Shown: positions 30,776 through 44,070, counted from the stretch's first letter. The stretch: DNA of 64,000 nt from Chinchilla lanigera (GCF_000276665.1 NW_004955418.1:5183714-5247713), one strand, 5' to 3'. The notes: a model not told the origin generated them from the sequence alone. Program-made: numbers and translations.

Positions 30776-33700
30776 CAATGTTGGCTTTTATTGTTATCTT
30801 TAATATTGATCTGGAAATTCATTGTAGTTTAGCTCTAGTGTGTGCAATTCTAGCGCTGGCAGTGAGTTCAAAGTCCATAATGCGATCTGCCCTTAGCAAG
30901 AGGAGGGTAAACTCAGTCATCAGTAGGCAGAGACAGGCTGAACTCTAAGATCTTTTTATTGTTTGTCAGCAGCACAATACGAGAAGATGAAAATTACGGC
31001 AAAGTACCCGCTACTTCCCAACAAATGAAATATTGTTTTTATGTCATGTTTAAAATATTTTCCACATTGAAGCATAATTTCACAGTTGCACCTATAGCAC
31101 TTTGGATCTATTTGAAAAGCAGATGGTCCTCTTATGAGCAATTATTGACTTCCTACTAAGTACCAGGCACTAGCCTAAGGAAGTGGAAACATGAAGAAGA
31201 AAGCATCTTGATTTATAATCTGGTAATAACCTTGATAATACGTTTTGAGTTTTTTTATTTTTTTTTTGCAGTATAATAAGTGTTTTTAAATAAGCTATGG
31301 AATTGGAGGAATAATTGAACAGAAGAAAATTTATGTATCAGGGATGGTAATAAAATACAGGGGTGATTGCAGAATGCTTGACCAATTCATATATAATGAG
31401 CATTATAAGAATATCTTTATATTCTTAGGAATCATTGATATTATAGAAAAGGTGAAGATAAGAATAATAATACTTTAAGAGAATGAAGGTTGTCCACGTA
31501 GTAAACCCAGATCCAGTGCATCATGGGTTATTCTCAGTAGAGATGTCTTAGAAGTAGATAGACGTGAAGAGGCAATCAAATATAAAAGAGGGCCTATTTA
31601 TGAAATTGAGATCATTAAGGAAATGAAAGAAAAAGAATTTAAAACTTGGAAATTTAAGGATAAATTCATTTGTACTCACTATTAAGACAGTCTTGATAAT
31701 ACACAAATTGGGAAGTATTAACCAAAAACTATTCATTGATAGAAAGTAGAAATACATCTACAATTTAAAAAAATGTATTGCGCATGCCACAACAAATTCC
31801 CAAAAAATAAATGAGATAAGTATTTTTGCACATTTGGTAGGGGAGTTTTTGAACCCTCTTTTTCACATTTAATTATCTTGCTGCTATTATTGCATTTCCT
31901 GTGAGAATCACAGGAACAATCAGGCAGTGTACACAGCCTAGGTTGAGAGCTTACTGATTCATGATCTTTCTGATGAGCATTCACCATCATCAAAAAGAAA
32001 TGGCTCAACTGATCATTAAAATGATCAGTTTTCCTAAAACTTAGCAAAGTCCTACACAGGAATGAGAGAGTAAGCATAATTTACAGTTAACTGGTTTCCA
32101 GAAGACCATTAGAGAAGCAGAATATGAATCATTAGTGAGTCAGGAGCCTGCATGAGTTGGCTATCGATGAATTTCAAATCTTTCCTCTGGTCAGTTGATG
32201 TCCATCATTTAATAATAAGGTGGACAATTTAAATGATATCAATCACTTCTATTAAAAGTAATCTTGCAAAAGAACTCAAAATACCTTAAATGTCCATACA
32301 CTGGGTGCAAAAACTTATAATTTTAATGCAAGGGAACACGGACTAGCTGTTAAAATAAGATATATGTAAACATATTTGAGCATTTTATGGGAATCACCTA
32401 AACAGTTGGCGTATATATGTGCGCATGTATACATCTCACAGATGTGAAAAAATACTCAAGCTTGTTATTAAGTGAAAAAATGTAGTTATATAATGGCATT
32501 ACATGGGAAGTTTGAAACCCTTTCTTAAGTGGAAAATACATATATTATTATTTTTGGAAGACAATGTGAGCAGCAAACACCTCTAGCAGATTATAGTGAG
32601 AGCAAGGAGAGGCATATTTATGCTATTCAGATTATGCACTTTCATAGTCTTTGAGCTTTTTAGCCATGAGCATGATTTACCATAAGAGAAAAGAAACTGT
32701 TAATGAGTCCTTGATCGATCAATATTGCATGTCTCTATTTGTTTTCATGAGAAACCACTTTGAAGATACCAATATGTAATAAATCTGAAAAACTATTTTA
32801 TAAAAATAACTGTAGGTACAACGAACAGCAAGTCAAACATATCAGAGAAAAAAAGGCAATGCTTAATAAGAGAACACTGAGTCCAAAAGAGAGATAAATC
32901 CTTTTTAATCAAAGCAAATTATCTCAGGACTCTAAAATAAACAACAAGAAAATAAATGCTAAATAAAACAATAGCCACATTAGTTATTATGTGTTAACAG
33001 CATTAAACTACCAACAAAACTGTGGAGCTAATGGCTCCCTTCTCACTTAATTTGCTTTAATCATCAAGTACCGAATATACAAGTGAAACTTTTCTCAAAG
33101 AACTTTATGAGTGTTCCTATGAATATGCATCTAAAAGACAGAAGGCCTCTTCCCTTCTTCCTAACCACACTCACGCACACACAGCTCTGCCATGCACTGT
33201 CAACATATGCTCACTCCTGAAGAGAAATTTAATTTCATGACCCACCTAAAATATCAACATCTAAATGTAGACAGTTTTTCCCTCTGGAAAAGCTACCGCA
33301 ACCATAGCCTTACAAGGTAAAGAAAAAATTCAAAGTACTATAGGCACTTTTGAGATATCAAAAGGTATTTAACATGGGGCTCACGTGCTTTGGGGTAAAG
33401 AAGGTCTTCTATTGCGTTCGCCACATGAGACCAAGTTGTGCTGTTGCCAAGGGATGTGTTTGCTGTCTCACTCCTTCCAGGATCAAGTTAATGTCACATG
33501 GGATGCTCGTGATGATAAACTTGTAATGATAATGAAAATGGGAAAAACGAATCCATTCTGGGGAACGAATACACAGAATATAAATGGATTAGACATAAAC
33601 ACTATATGGCATGGTTCTTACCATAACATGTAGATTAGTGACAAGAGATTCACTGAAGCCTTGAGCTGGTCCCATTTGGATCCTCTTTCATGCTGTCTTC

Positions 33701-33787
33701 TGTTCGATGTCCCATAATAGCAAAGGAACGGACTCTTCGTTATATGAACCATTTTGTGTTTTTGTAGGTAACTATTACTATTATTAT
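30776..33787. other. Intergenic, AT-rich, nothing recognised
   Basis: Long AT-rich stretch. A small MIR/L2-like scrap is near 31135-31185 ('ctactaagtaccaggcac'). No credible coding frame. Confidence 0.4.
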
Positions 33788-34005
33788 CATTTTTTATCTT
33801 TTTTGTAGTACTGGGGATTGAACCTAGGACCTCACACATGCTAGACAGGTGCTCAATGACTGAGTTACATTCCTCAGCCCTATTTATAAAATTTTATTTT
33901 GAGACAGGGTCTCACTAAATTGCCCAAGCTGTCCTTGAACTTGTGATCCTCCACCTTGGCCTCTTGAATGCCTGGGATTACAAGCACATGCTGCTATGCC
34001 CAGTC
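33788..34005 (-). mobile_element. B1+ID composite SINE, antisense
   Basis: Reading the plus strand, a T-rich stretch precedes a reversed ID ('tactggggattgaacctaggacc' to 'ctcagccc'), and then a reversed B1 ('gagacagggtctcactaaattgccc' to 'gcctgggattacaagcacatgctgctatgccc'). B1-ID dimers of this kind (such as MEN) are known from non-muroid rodents. Confidence 0.85.
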
Positions 34006-34440
34006 AGCACTCGTTATTGGTAAACTAGGATAAGCTGAGTACCAACAAAACTGCAAGTATTTTGCAAATTATCATAACTTTATGAGGAAATATGGGCTCA
34101 GAGGATTCATATGATTAATAATTATCAAAGTTAAGATGGGAACTCTGGGTAGCACAGTTCCCATAGGTTGCAACCAATGAATTTCAATTCTAGTTAGCAT
34201 AAGCAGAACAGTTAATTTATTGAAAGAATATGAGAGCTCTACATGGATTCTTCTAGAAATTATATATAAATTTCTATATATGTATGCATGTGTTTACCTT
34301 TTTAAAAGGTATATAAATATGCTAGAGAAGTGGATTTAAACCTGAGCAGAGGAACAGAAAGAGGTAAAACAGTCAGAAATCTGCCCAAATCATGCTTATT
34401 CATAGAAAAAATGGGAATAGTGAGTATTCATCAAGAATAG

Positions 34441-34650
34441 CTGAGCTAGGGTGGTGGTGCATGCCTGCAATCCCAGCACCCTGGGAGACTGAGGCAGAAG
34501 AATTGCAAGTTCAAGCCCAACCTGGGCATCTTAGTGACTCAGCAAATCCTGTCTCAAAATAAAATAAACTGATAAATGTTCTGGGAGTGTAGCTCAGTAC
34601 CAAGAGCCAGAGTTCTATCTCTAGTACTGAAGGAAAAAAATAGATAAATA
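34441..34650 (+). mobile_element. B1+ID composite SINE
   Basis: Forward B1 ('gggtggtggtgcatgcctgcaatcccagcaccc' ... 'cctgtctcaaaataaaataa') followed by a shortened ID ('gtgtagctcagtaccaagagccagagttctatctctagtactg'). Same architecture as the antisense copy to the left. Confidence 0.85.
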
Positions 34651-35140
34651 GAGGTCATCTGGTGTCTGGAGGAGATTTTTATAGAAGCAACTGAATATGA
34701 AAAGCAAGATGCAAAAAAATCTATAATATGATCATATTTTTATAAAGCAGAGCAATGCCTATGTATTAACATGTATATCTATAAACATGTATGTGTTTGC
34801 ATGTAATATGGAGAAGCATGGGAAGATAGATAGATGTAGGCTGTCACTAGGTGTAATTGGCTGGTGTTGGGGAGCATAGGGTGAAGGCTAATGGCACCAA
34901 GGTAAAAAGAAAAAGAACAGAGAAAGAATATGCACTGTGCACATATCATTTAATTTCTATGCTTAGGTCAAATTGTACTTATGTGTGGTACATGAAATCA
35001 ACAATACTGTTGTAAATGCAAGAGGAAAGATCTGGTTAGGATGCTTCCCCCACCAACACAAGCCTTCCACACCTTTGGCATCTCTGCTCCCTTTGCCCAG
35101 CAAAGCAAGTATCCTCAGAGTATTGCCTGGGTCTGAGTGA
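34651..35140. other. Intergenic, nothing recognised
   Basis: Unassigned sequence with short ATGT-rich patches. Confidence 0.4.
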
Positions 35141-35507
35141 GTATCTTAGCTCCTGCGGCTGTAATAAAACAGTGGATGGCTTAACCAACAGAAATCAACT
35201 TTTTTGAAGTTGTGGAGACTGGAAGTCCACTATCAAGGTTTGGCTAGTCAGGTTCTGGTGAGAAGTTTCTTCCTGCTTGCAGATGGCCACCATCCAGTTT
35301 GCTCGTATGACCTCTTTGTGTGTTCTTGGGAGAGACAGATCTCTCTCTTCCTCTTCTTTCAAGGCTTCAAGTCATACAGAGATAAGGCCCCACTGTTAGA
35401 AACTCACTAAACTTTAATTACTTTGTAAAAACTTCAATTCTTAATACAGTTACATTGGGGGAAAGCTTCAACATGAATTTTGGGAGGACACAATTGAGAC
35501 CGTAGCA
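35141..35507 (-). mobile_element. MaLR/MLT1-like LTR, antisense
   Basis: Plus-strand words 'tatcttagctcctgcggctgtaataaaac', 'gttgtggagactggaagtcc', 'aaggccccactgttag' and 'aacatgaattttgggaggacacaattgagaccgtagca' are the reverse of a MaLR LTR. Confidence 0.8.
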
Positions 35508-36362
35508 ATAAATCATCCTTTTATTTTCTATTTCCAGTATGGGAGTCTAACTCTGCACTTTCACCAGACCCTCACACACACACAAGGGCAGATTATTTAA
35601 GCAGCTAAAACTGTTGTGGGGATGGCCAAAGACTCCGAACAAAGGTGCAGGTGACTGGTTCTAAAACACATGCTCACTTCTCACTACTGTATTTTTTTCC
35701 ATGCATAGATGATTTAGCCTCTGTTTTGATAATATATGTTCAGACCTTAAATATAGGTTCTTTAACAAATATTAGCTGCCACTATATCTAGTTTACTGTT
35801 GTGCAGATCCAAACACAATCTGCAGAACAATTGCTTTCACATGGACTTTGGCAGGGTAGGTACTGAAGTATCTCCTACACATCTTATCTTTTTTTCTCTG
35901 CTGTGCTATGATAGTGAGAGGGATTATACAAACCAGCCAGGCTTTTGGAAAGAAAATATTAATTCACACCCGAAAAAGATTCTTTTTTTGAAAAATATTA
36001 GCTATAATGTTAACCTCTTATGTCACTATCAAATATCTCTTGGCTACACTTACCTTCAGTTTTGCTATGTAATTATCTTATATCCATTCTAATGGGTTGT
36101 GCTACTATGCTTAGAAATTGTTTCTTTTTAGGATCCCTGGCCAAAACTCTGAGATAACTTTTCATTGTCTAGCCCAAGCTAATTCAGTCATTTAAAAAGC
36201 ATACAAATTCTTGACTCTTAGAAATCTGTAGAACATATGCAACAAATGTTACATAATGTATACTAAAATTTAAAACAAAAAATCTCTGGAAAAAAAAACA
36301 AGCCAGAAAACTGCAGGAGTATAAATGCCATGTTCTCATTTGTGAAAGAAATAAGGGAAGTA

Positions 36363-36363
<1 letters not shown>
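35508..36363. other. Intergenic, nothing recognised
   Basis: AT-rich, no repeat family assigned; a short CACACA run at 35572-35584. Confidence 0.4.

Positions 36364-36398
<35 letters not shown>
36364..36398. repeat. (CA)17 microsatellite
   Basis: About 35 bases of pure CA. Confidence 0.97.
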
Positions 36399-36400
<2 letters not shown>

Positions 36401-36409
36401 CAGGAAGGT

Positions 36410-36660
36410 GTTATAAGACTGTATGGTGTTCCCCCCCAAAATTCAGTGTTGAAACTCTCACTGTCAGTACCTCACAATGTGGCCATATTTGGAGACAGGG
36501 CTTTAACAGACATAATTAAATTAAATGAGACTTTTAGGGCAGGCCTTGATCCAGTCTGACTGGATTGCTGTCCCTATAAAAAGAGATTAGGTTACTCAGA
36601 AAGATATCCAGGAAGTGTGTGCATAGGGGAATGATCATGTGAGGAGGCAATAAAGGGAAA
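36410..36660 (+). mobile_element. MLT1-like LTR fragment
   Basis: 'gtatggtgttcccccccaaaattcagtgttgaaactct', 'ggccatatttggagacagggc', 'ttaaatgaga' and 'tccctataaaaagagattagg' follow the 5' two-thirds of an MLT1-type MaLR LTR. The 3' part is missing. Confidence 0.78.
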
Positions 36661-38305
36661 AATAATTTCCTATCATCTTAATCCATGTAATCTGTAATAT
36701 TTTGTTATGGTCACCCTCCCAGACTAAAGTAGAAGGACAATCTAGAAACGATGAAGTTGGTTGCCTACAATGAATCAGGAAATAGGATGGGAGGAATACC
36801 AATGGGAGTTTCGCATCTCTCTTTTCACCCTTCTATACATCTCTAAGAAGCATGCTAATGTTCTACAAGAGAAAAATAGAGTGAAATCAACCATGATTGG
36901 GCAAGTGGGGAAAAAACTAAAACAGAAAACAGGCTGCAATGAACAAACACAATTGTATTTCAAGTGATGGTATGACAGCCCTGAAGAAGATTAAAGAACT
37001 GATCCAAGTAATTTATAGACACTGTATGTATTTTTCCATGTGCTTTTCAGTCTTGGTTGAGGGGTATAATGGGGTGAATGCTGAAAACAAATCCTAAACA
37101 CTGTTTAGGGGATTTATTTATTTATATTCTAATGGCAAAACAATTTTAGATACATTATAAAATTAAGCAAATGAATAAATGTGTTGATGTTGTTGAAAGC
37201 CAAGTTTCTTGCTATAGAAGAAGAGATATACAAATACAGAACTGAGAAAGAAAAAAAGAACCCCATAGGGATAACTTAGATGTGAAGCATCAGTGTGAAT
37301 TCTTCTCTAAAATATGTATATGTGTATATAGACATATGTAACCACTCGTGTATATTCATGTATATATACATGTGCATAGAAATGTGCATAATTATATGTA
37401 CATGCATGTACATGTTTCTTAGCTCTGACCACTGCAAGCACCTAAAATAAAGATACTACCATAGCAATGAGCACATTTAGCTCACATATTTTGGTGTCTA
37501 ATATTTCTCATTGTAAGGAACAAAGGCTCTTCAGAGGAATGGCTGATTACAAGACTGGGTCAGAGTAAGTACAAGATGAGCTTTCAATATTTTGATGTGC
37601 CAGACATAAAATGCTTTTAAAAACGAAAAAAATGGAGATCAGCTTGAAGGAGCTGATACTGGCCATATCTAGAACAATTTTAGCACCAAAATAACTGAGT
37701 ACAGCGATGAATTTTGAAGCAAGTTAAGATATACAAGTCTATGTGGTCACATTAAAATCAATGACAGAGAAGGGAAGGATCTTGCTTATAGTAGAATGCT
37801 GTGTCAGTAGTATAGTGGGAGACCTGGAGTTGGATCATTTCCAAAGATTAGTTCAGACAAGAATTAACAATGGCTGCTAGATATAGGTGAAATTTTGATG
37901 GGGAGAGAGTTCTCTTTAAACTATCCCCAGGTTGCTCATAGTTGCAAAGGGAAAAACGTGACACTCCTGTGTCTCAAACACATTGTCACTGTGTGTCAAA
38001 ATCAACATCAGAAAGAAGATTAAATAGATATCATTTGCTTTCAGGTGTGATACATTGAAAAAACACAAAAAACTTAGCCAGAAGTGTATAACTTTAATTA
38101 AATCAGGAGGAAATATCAACCAACTCCAATGAGGAATATTATCTGTTTTTGTATACTTCAAAAATATCGATATCATGAAATACAAAGAAAACTTGTGGAA
38201 ATATTCCAATTAAAAGTTGATAATTTAATACAGCAGACTGGAACCCATGATGGGAAAAAAGGTTATTAAGATGTTACTCTATTAGTGGATGAAACTAATA
38301 TAAGA
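36661..38305. other. Intergenic, nothing recognised
   Basis: AT-rich; a degenerate (ATGT/ATAC)n patch at 37311-37421. Opposed open frames at 36761-36967 are chance. Confidence 0.4.
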
Positions 38306-38800
38306 GAATAGCAAAGGCAATTCTGGGCAACAAAAGCAAGGCAGGAGCAGCACAATCCCTGGCTTGAAGTTATACTATAAGGCTACTGTGATAAAAACAG
38401 CATGGTACTGGCAAAAAAAGGCCTAAAGATCAATGGAACATATTAAAAGATGCAGAAACAACTCCAGACATACTCAGCCACCTCATCTTTGACAAATGTG
38501 CCAAACACATTCATTGGAAGAAAGCCTCTTTAATAAATGGTGCTGGAAAAACTGGCTCTGCACATGCCAAAGATTAAAATTGGACCCATATTTTTCATGA
38601 TGTATCAAGCTAAATTAGAAATGGATCAAAGATCTAACTATTAAAACAAACATTAAATCTACTGGAAAAAATTAAATGCTGATATCTTGTACTCTGAGTG
38701 ACTAATCTAAAGATAATAATACACAATGTATTAAACATTGTTACCCTTCCTTTATTTTGTTTAGAAATTTTATTTTATTTTTTCTCTTTAAAATGAAAAA
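38306..38800 (+). mobile_element. L1 ORF2 fragment with joined 3' end
   Basis: 'aatagcaaaggcaattctgggcaacaaaag', 'acagcatggtactggc' and 'aataaatggtgctggaaaaactgg' are the ORF2 3' third. A 3' UTR-like end ('ttctctttaaaatgaaaaaag') follows after an internal deletion. Many stops. Confidence 0.8.
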
Positions 38801-38829
38801 AGAAAATCATATAAGCATGATATACTTCA

Positions 38830-39244
38830 TGGTGTGAATAAGAAATGTCCCCCCACCCCAAACCCATGCACTAAAGGCTTGGTTCCCAGCTGAAGTGCTT
38901 TTGGGGAAGTGTTTGAATCACAAGGGCTCTGTCTTCATCAGGTAGATTAATCTGTTGATGACATCCTAATTTTATGTCATTATTGGGAAATAACAGAAAC
39001 AGGATGTGGGGACGAGGTGAAGAGGGTGGATCACAGGGGCTCCTCCTGGGCTCCTTCTTCACTTCTTCTCTTGATTTCCTTGCTGCCATGAGGTAAGCAG
39101 CTTTCCTTCACCATGCCCTCTGCCTTCATGTTCCTGCCTTGTTACAGGTACACAGAAGCCAGACGTGGACAAAATAAACCTTTCCTTCTCTAAGTTGTTT
39201 TTTCACAGGTATTTTGTCACAGAAATTAAAAGCTGACTAATGCA
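38830..39244 (+). mobile_element. ORR1-like MaLR LTR
   Basis: 'aatgtccccccacccc', 'ctaaaggcttggttcccagctg', 'ttggggaagtgtttgaatcacaagggctctg', 'tgctgccatgaggtaagcagctttcc', 'caaaataaacctttccttctctaagttg' and the terminal 'attttgtcacagaaattaaaagctgactaatgca' are in order; this is close to full length. Confidence 0.87.
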
Positions 39245-40319
39245 TAGACTTAGATACATACTGGATTTGTGTGAAAGGTATCTAATATAAAACACACTTC
39301 AAAGTATTTAGGAGTAAAGAACATGACAAATACACTAAATTGTTCAGGGAAAGATATATAAATGCATACACACTGTACAAAATAGATGAGAGATCAATGG
39401 TAAAAAAGCATGCACAAGTAATAGAATAAATGGAGTAAAATATTAACTGGGTAAAATGAATATTATTATGCTCCATAATATTCATTCTTGCATATTCATA
39501 TGTTTGAAATTATTTACAAATAACAAGTTTTTTTATGTGTGTGCTTCTCATATGTCTGGGAAGATGCTGTAAGAAATGGATTCTCTTCTGAAAAGATTCC
39601 TGAACAGGAGCTGGTTCTCTTCCCATGAACTCGGTTTCTTTCTTCCACAGGACACCAGTAGGTGGGAAGTTGGCAGTAACTAGGAAAGCAGCTCGAGATC
39701 TGGTTGTGAGGACTATTTTGATCAAGGAAAAGAATTTTTTTGTTATATGGTTAGTCTGAATTTTAACAGGAAGAATATAAGATTGGGAGTTCTAGCACAT
39801 TTAAATATAGCCTTAACATTTTACATTCAATACGTAAGAGTCAACAAGTGGCTTCACTTTCCGCGGAACAGGTATAATATCTCGAGGAGGAAAAAGCACA
39901 TGTTACAATGCTTCTTTAGAAATAATTATTGTCCTCTTGTGTTTTCGCCTGTGAATTTTAAAAACATGTAGTTCTTTCTCTGTTCTGTTCTGCTCGTCCA
40001 CTTTCTCTTGCCTCCTCATCTGAGCATTGTGGGTGAGCAGCAAGGCAGAGATTCTCTGCAGGACAGGACCAGCAAAGGTTATTTGTGCCATTTCGGTTGT
40101 GTTTTATTTCAGTGGATTGTAATTAGTTTCAGCCAGTCATTTTCAGTTGAACCATCCCAAGTGAAAGGCTAATCTCCAAGATGGGTAGTTCTCTTAGAAT
40201 TTTTTACAAACACTCATATTCAGGTATATACAATTAATTGGCATGGTATGAGTGCTATATAGACTGTCAAAAATATATATGCTTTCACTGTGGACTTTAG
40301 AATTTATTTTTAAGACTTT
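39245..40319. other. Intergenic, nothing recognised
   Basis: No repeat or coding signal assigned. Confidence 0.4.
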
Positions 40320-40525
40320 TTCATTATGGAAATGTTCAAATACATACTAAAAGAGAGAGCATCATGTAATAAACTCACGTACCCATCACACAACTTCAAC
40401 AGTGTATGGGAAACTTGGTTTCAAATACAACCCCAAATTTGTAGTTCTCAGTCTCAATGGATTATTTTTTAAGCAAATCTTAGATATTGTATTATTATAT
40501 CTCAAAATACTACTGTAGACCCAAT
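40320..40525. repeat. Ancient interspersed repeat, family unassigned
   Basis: 'ttttcattatggaaatgttcaaatacatac', 'aataaactcacgtacccatcacacaacttcaacag' and 'aagcaaatcttagatattgtatt' are words of a widespread old mammalian repeat, but I am not sure of its family. Confidence 0.5.
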
Positions 40526-40529
40526 CTAA

Positions 40530-41750
40530 AAATGGGCATCTGAGATGAATACACACTTTTCAGATGAAGAAACACTAATGGTAAATAAACATGAAAAAAT
40601 GTTCAACATCTTTGGTCATTCAAGAAATGCAAATTAAAACAACACTGAGATTTCATCTCACCCCACAAGGAATGGCTGTCATCAAGAAATCCACCAATAA
40701 CAAATGCTGGTAGGGCTGTGGGGAGAAAGGAACCCTTCTCCACTGCTGGTGGGAGTGTAGATTGGTGAAACCACTGTGGAAATCAATGTGAAAATTCTTC
40801 ACAAAACTAGAATTAGAAGTCCCACTTAATCCAGCTATTCCCCTTCTGGGTATTTTCCCTGAAGAATTAAAAACATCACACCACAGTGATATATGTGCAC
40901 CTATGTTTATAGCAGCACAATTTGTCATACCTAAATCTTGGAAACAACTCAAATGCCCATCAACTGAGGAATGGATAAAAAAAGATGTGGTATTTTTATA
41001 CAATGGAGTTTTACTCAGATATAAAAAAAGATAAACTTGAGGCTTTTGTAGGTAAATGGATGCAAATAGAGATCATACGCATAAGTGAAATAAATCAGAC
41101 CCACATGTATATATATCGTATTGTTTCCCTAGTGTAAGAACCTGAAAGAGTAAATAAAACTCAAAACGTACAGAAGATACTATGAAAGGGAAAGAAATTG
41201 CTCATAGAAAGGAACAAGTGGGATGAGGGAAAGGAAAAAAAGAAAGGAAGAAGGAAGGGAAAATAGAGAGAGAGAAAGAGAGAGAGATGATAGATAGATG
41301 ATGGCTGGGATAACTGTACTGCTGAAGTCTAGTGGTTTATTGAAAGGAACAGTTAATACCTAATTTTTTTTTCTTTCTTTTTGACCAGTTTTGCATGCTT
41401 ATATCTGGTAATCTGAACAACTAATTTGAAGACAGTAATATGTAATATAACAACCATTGGTGAATTCCCACCATCTTGTCTAGTGAAACTGTATCATTTC
41501 TAACTTTTTTTGTTTTTATTTTTTATTCTCTTTAATGGTTTGAACAATCCTGCGTTCTTATACGTGGTAATCTGAGCAACTTCGTTAAAGACAACAATAT
41601 GTAATATAACAGTCAATATTACTATCATTTTGTTCTGAAACACTATATCATTTTTATTGTTTTTGTTTTGTTTCATTTTTGTATATGTTGTTGATATTTT
41701 GCTTCTGTTCTTTTTTATTACTCTCTTTAAAATAAAAATACTACATGTAT
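40530..41750 (+). mobile_element. L1 3' end with tandem-duplicated 3' UTR
   Basis: Sense L1: ORF2 C-terminal region ('aaatgcaaattaaaacaacactgagatttcatctcacc' to 'tggataaaaaaagatgtggta'), a polypurine tract (41221-41302) as is usual in L1 3' UTRs, and then two similar modules of about 140-155 bases (41365-41504, 41505-41662). Both modules share 'gcttatatctggtaatctgaacaac' (second: 'cttatacgtggtaatctgagcaac') and 'aatatgtaatataaca'. It ends at 'ctctttaaaataaaaatac'. A second copy of the same family is at 62525-63430. ORF2 is broken. Confidence 0.87.
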
Positions 41751-42284
41751 TTAATTTTAGAAAAAGTGCTCTGCCATTATTGTACAAAGTAATAATAATT
41801 TAAAGGCAATTTTAATGAAAGGCAATTAAAATTTTCCTCTTAAATAATTGTGATTTATTTTACTTCAGTGTATGATGTTTCTTCTTGATCTTTCACTTTG
41901 ATCTCTAACCCCCTGTCTACAATATTGAGATATACAAAGGCAGAGGCATAGCTTGAGGTCCAAGAAATCTCCCTCAAATTATAAATAGTTTACAGAATCA
42001 TGCTCATAATTTGAAGCTTAACATTTAAAAATACTTTATTGTAAAATAAAAGGCACAGCCAAGAAACAAAATGAGTGTGTAGTTCAATGAAATATTTTAA
42101 GATGAACAGCTTCTAACCACCGATCACCTCTCTTGCCTCCCAGATGTACTCAATCAAAGGCACTCCCTACCCCAAATCAACCACCAACCTGAGCTTTGTA
42201 ATAGTCCCCTACCTGCTTGGTTGTAGAGTTTTATCACTTGAGAGTGAAACTCAGATCCTATGGTTTATTGTTTCGGGGGGAGTC
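41751..42284. other. Intergenic, nothing recognised
   Basis: AT-rich sequence without assigned elements. Confidence 0.4.
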
Positions 42285-42420
42285 GGTCATTCTGAGCCAG
42301 GGTTTCACTATGCAGTTCAGGCTACCATGAACTCCCCTTGAACTCACCAGCCCAGGCTGCTCTCCAACTCGAAATGATCCTCCTGCCTCAGCCTTCGGAG
42401 TGGTGGGCTTATAGGATTGA
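42285..42420 (-). mobile_element. B1 SINE, antisense
   Basis: 'gggtttcactatgcagttcaggctaccatgaactccccttgaactcac' and 'ctcgaaatgatcctcctgcctcagcc' are a reversed B1 including the internal duplication. The 5' end is short. Confidence 0.8.
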
Positions 42421-43976
42421 TCCTATTGTTTAGCATGCCACATCCTTTAAGGCAGACCCCATGTTTATATCACTGAATGCTCATTATCGTCCCATATATG
42501 AAAGTAATTAGGTTTCATTGCTTTAAACATTCTCTCCTTTAATGTACCATTACTAAAGCTAAAATAGATTCAACTAAACCCACACAAAGATTAAAATCAA
42601 ACACTCTTTTCCTGATATAAGCAGATAAATTAGCCCAAAATTCTTTGCTCTAGACTGGGGTAGGAGGCACAACACACACTTTTAGAATCTTAGCCAACAC
42701 TGAGGAGGCCAACAGTAAGCATTGTATTATATTTTGAATAACTTCTGGTGGCAAAGTTTCCTCTTAGTTGTCATGACAATAGCCACATACTTTACAGTGT
42801 GGAAGCAATTAGAGAGTTCCTGGGAGATTAAAAGAGAAAAAGCAGAAATGAAAACTTGCAGCCAAAGGTGTTGATTTAGGATAATTAAGGTGAAACAAAG
42901 ACTAATACATTTTGATTAGTTCTAGGTATAACATTTGTTGAAAATCCTTGCACTTATAATTTTATTGATTAAGGAAAGAATATAGCACAAAATGATACTC
43001 TTATGACTGAAGAAAATATGAAAAGAGCATGCACTCAAATACACTTTGTATTTACTTTGTATTTTTTATCTTTACTTTGGATGTCAAAAATACTTTGTAT
43101 TCTCTGCCTTTCACCAGATGTATTCTCTCTGGACGTCACAGGCAAAAATTCAGAACCAAAGCTTGTGCTGGGAAAGGTATCCATCTCAAAAACACTGTCA
43201 GCAAAAGCTTTCTTCCAGTAAGACAGCAAAATAATTGTAAGATATTTGTCTTTGTTTATGCTTTATAATCAGGGTTATGTTAGAAAGAAACTAGAAAACA
43301 TCTCTAACATTGATATTCATGTTTGATTATGTGGATAACAACAACCTGGCTGCTTGTGGCTTGATTGTTTTTCAATGTTTTGTATCTCAGTGAAAAGGAT
43401 AGGTCCTAGAATTTAATTCTTTTGTCCTTTAAATTTTCTTCTTGCTATGAATCTAACCTATTAGAAACTTTCATATGACATTGAATTATACACTAGTTGT
43501 AATGTCACATTAATTTGAACAGTGATTTTCTCTTTGAAATGACTTTATCAGACTTGAAAGAATAATACAGATATTAAAAGTTCTGAAGGTGCTAATAAAA
43601 TGCAGCATTGTTTAACTTTGTTCACATTTATTGCCAAAGAGTATTAGGCAGGAAAACAATTCTATACTACTATCACTCCTTTGTATTAACTAGTTTTTAT
43701 AGTAAGCTATATTTTCCCATCAATATTATATATAGCAATGAAAGTCCAGCTGAATAAACACATGTCCTGTGAAATTTTGACATATTTGTTAAATCGTGCT
43801 CTAAATTTAATTATAAACCATATCACTCTTTCTTAAAAACATAATAGAGTATTTTATTTCAGCACAATGTGTCTAAAAGTGTACCTTGGGTACATGTTTC
43901 ATATATTCTCTGGCCTATAGGTCTGGCTTTTAATCTGTATATGTGATAATTAACTTTATAAGGTCTTATAAAATAG
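42421..43976. other. Intergenic, nothing recognised
   Basis: AT-rich; several short frames at 43003-43268 on both strands overlap each other and look like chance. Confidence 0.4.
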
Positions 43977-43984
43977 GTAAATGA

Positions 43985-44062
43985 CGGGTCAGGGATGTAG
44001 CTCAGTGTGGTGCCTGCCTGGCAAGTGCGAGGTCCTGAGTTCGATTCCCGATACCAAAAAAT
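43985..44062 (+). mobile_element. ID SINE
   Basis: 'agggatgtagctcagtgtgg' to 'gttcgattcccgatacc' with a short A tail. Target duplication GTAAATGA at 43977-43984 and 44063-44070. The A-box side is slightly shortened. Confidence 0.9.
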
Positions 44063-44070
44063 GTAAATGA

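Noticed and set aside
36184..36399. Frame with Cys-Val repeat
   Set aside because: It is the CA microsatellite read in reverse.
41500..41787. 95-codon minus-strand frame
   Set aside because: AT-rich reading of the L1 3' UTR in reverse.
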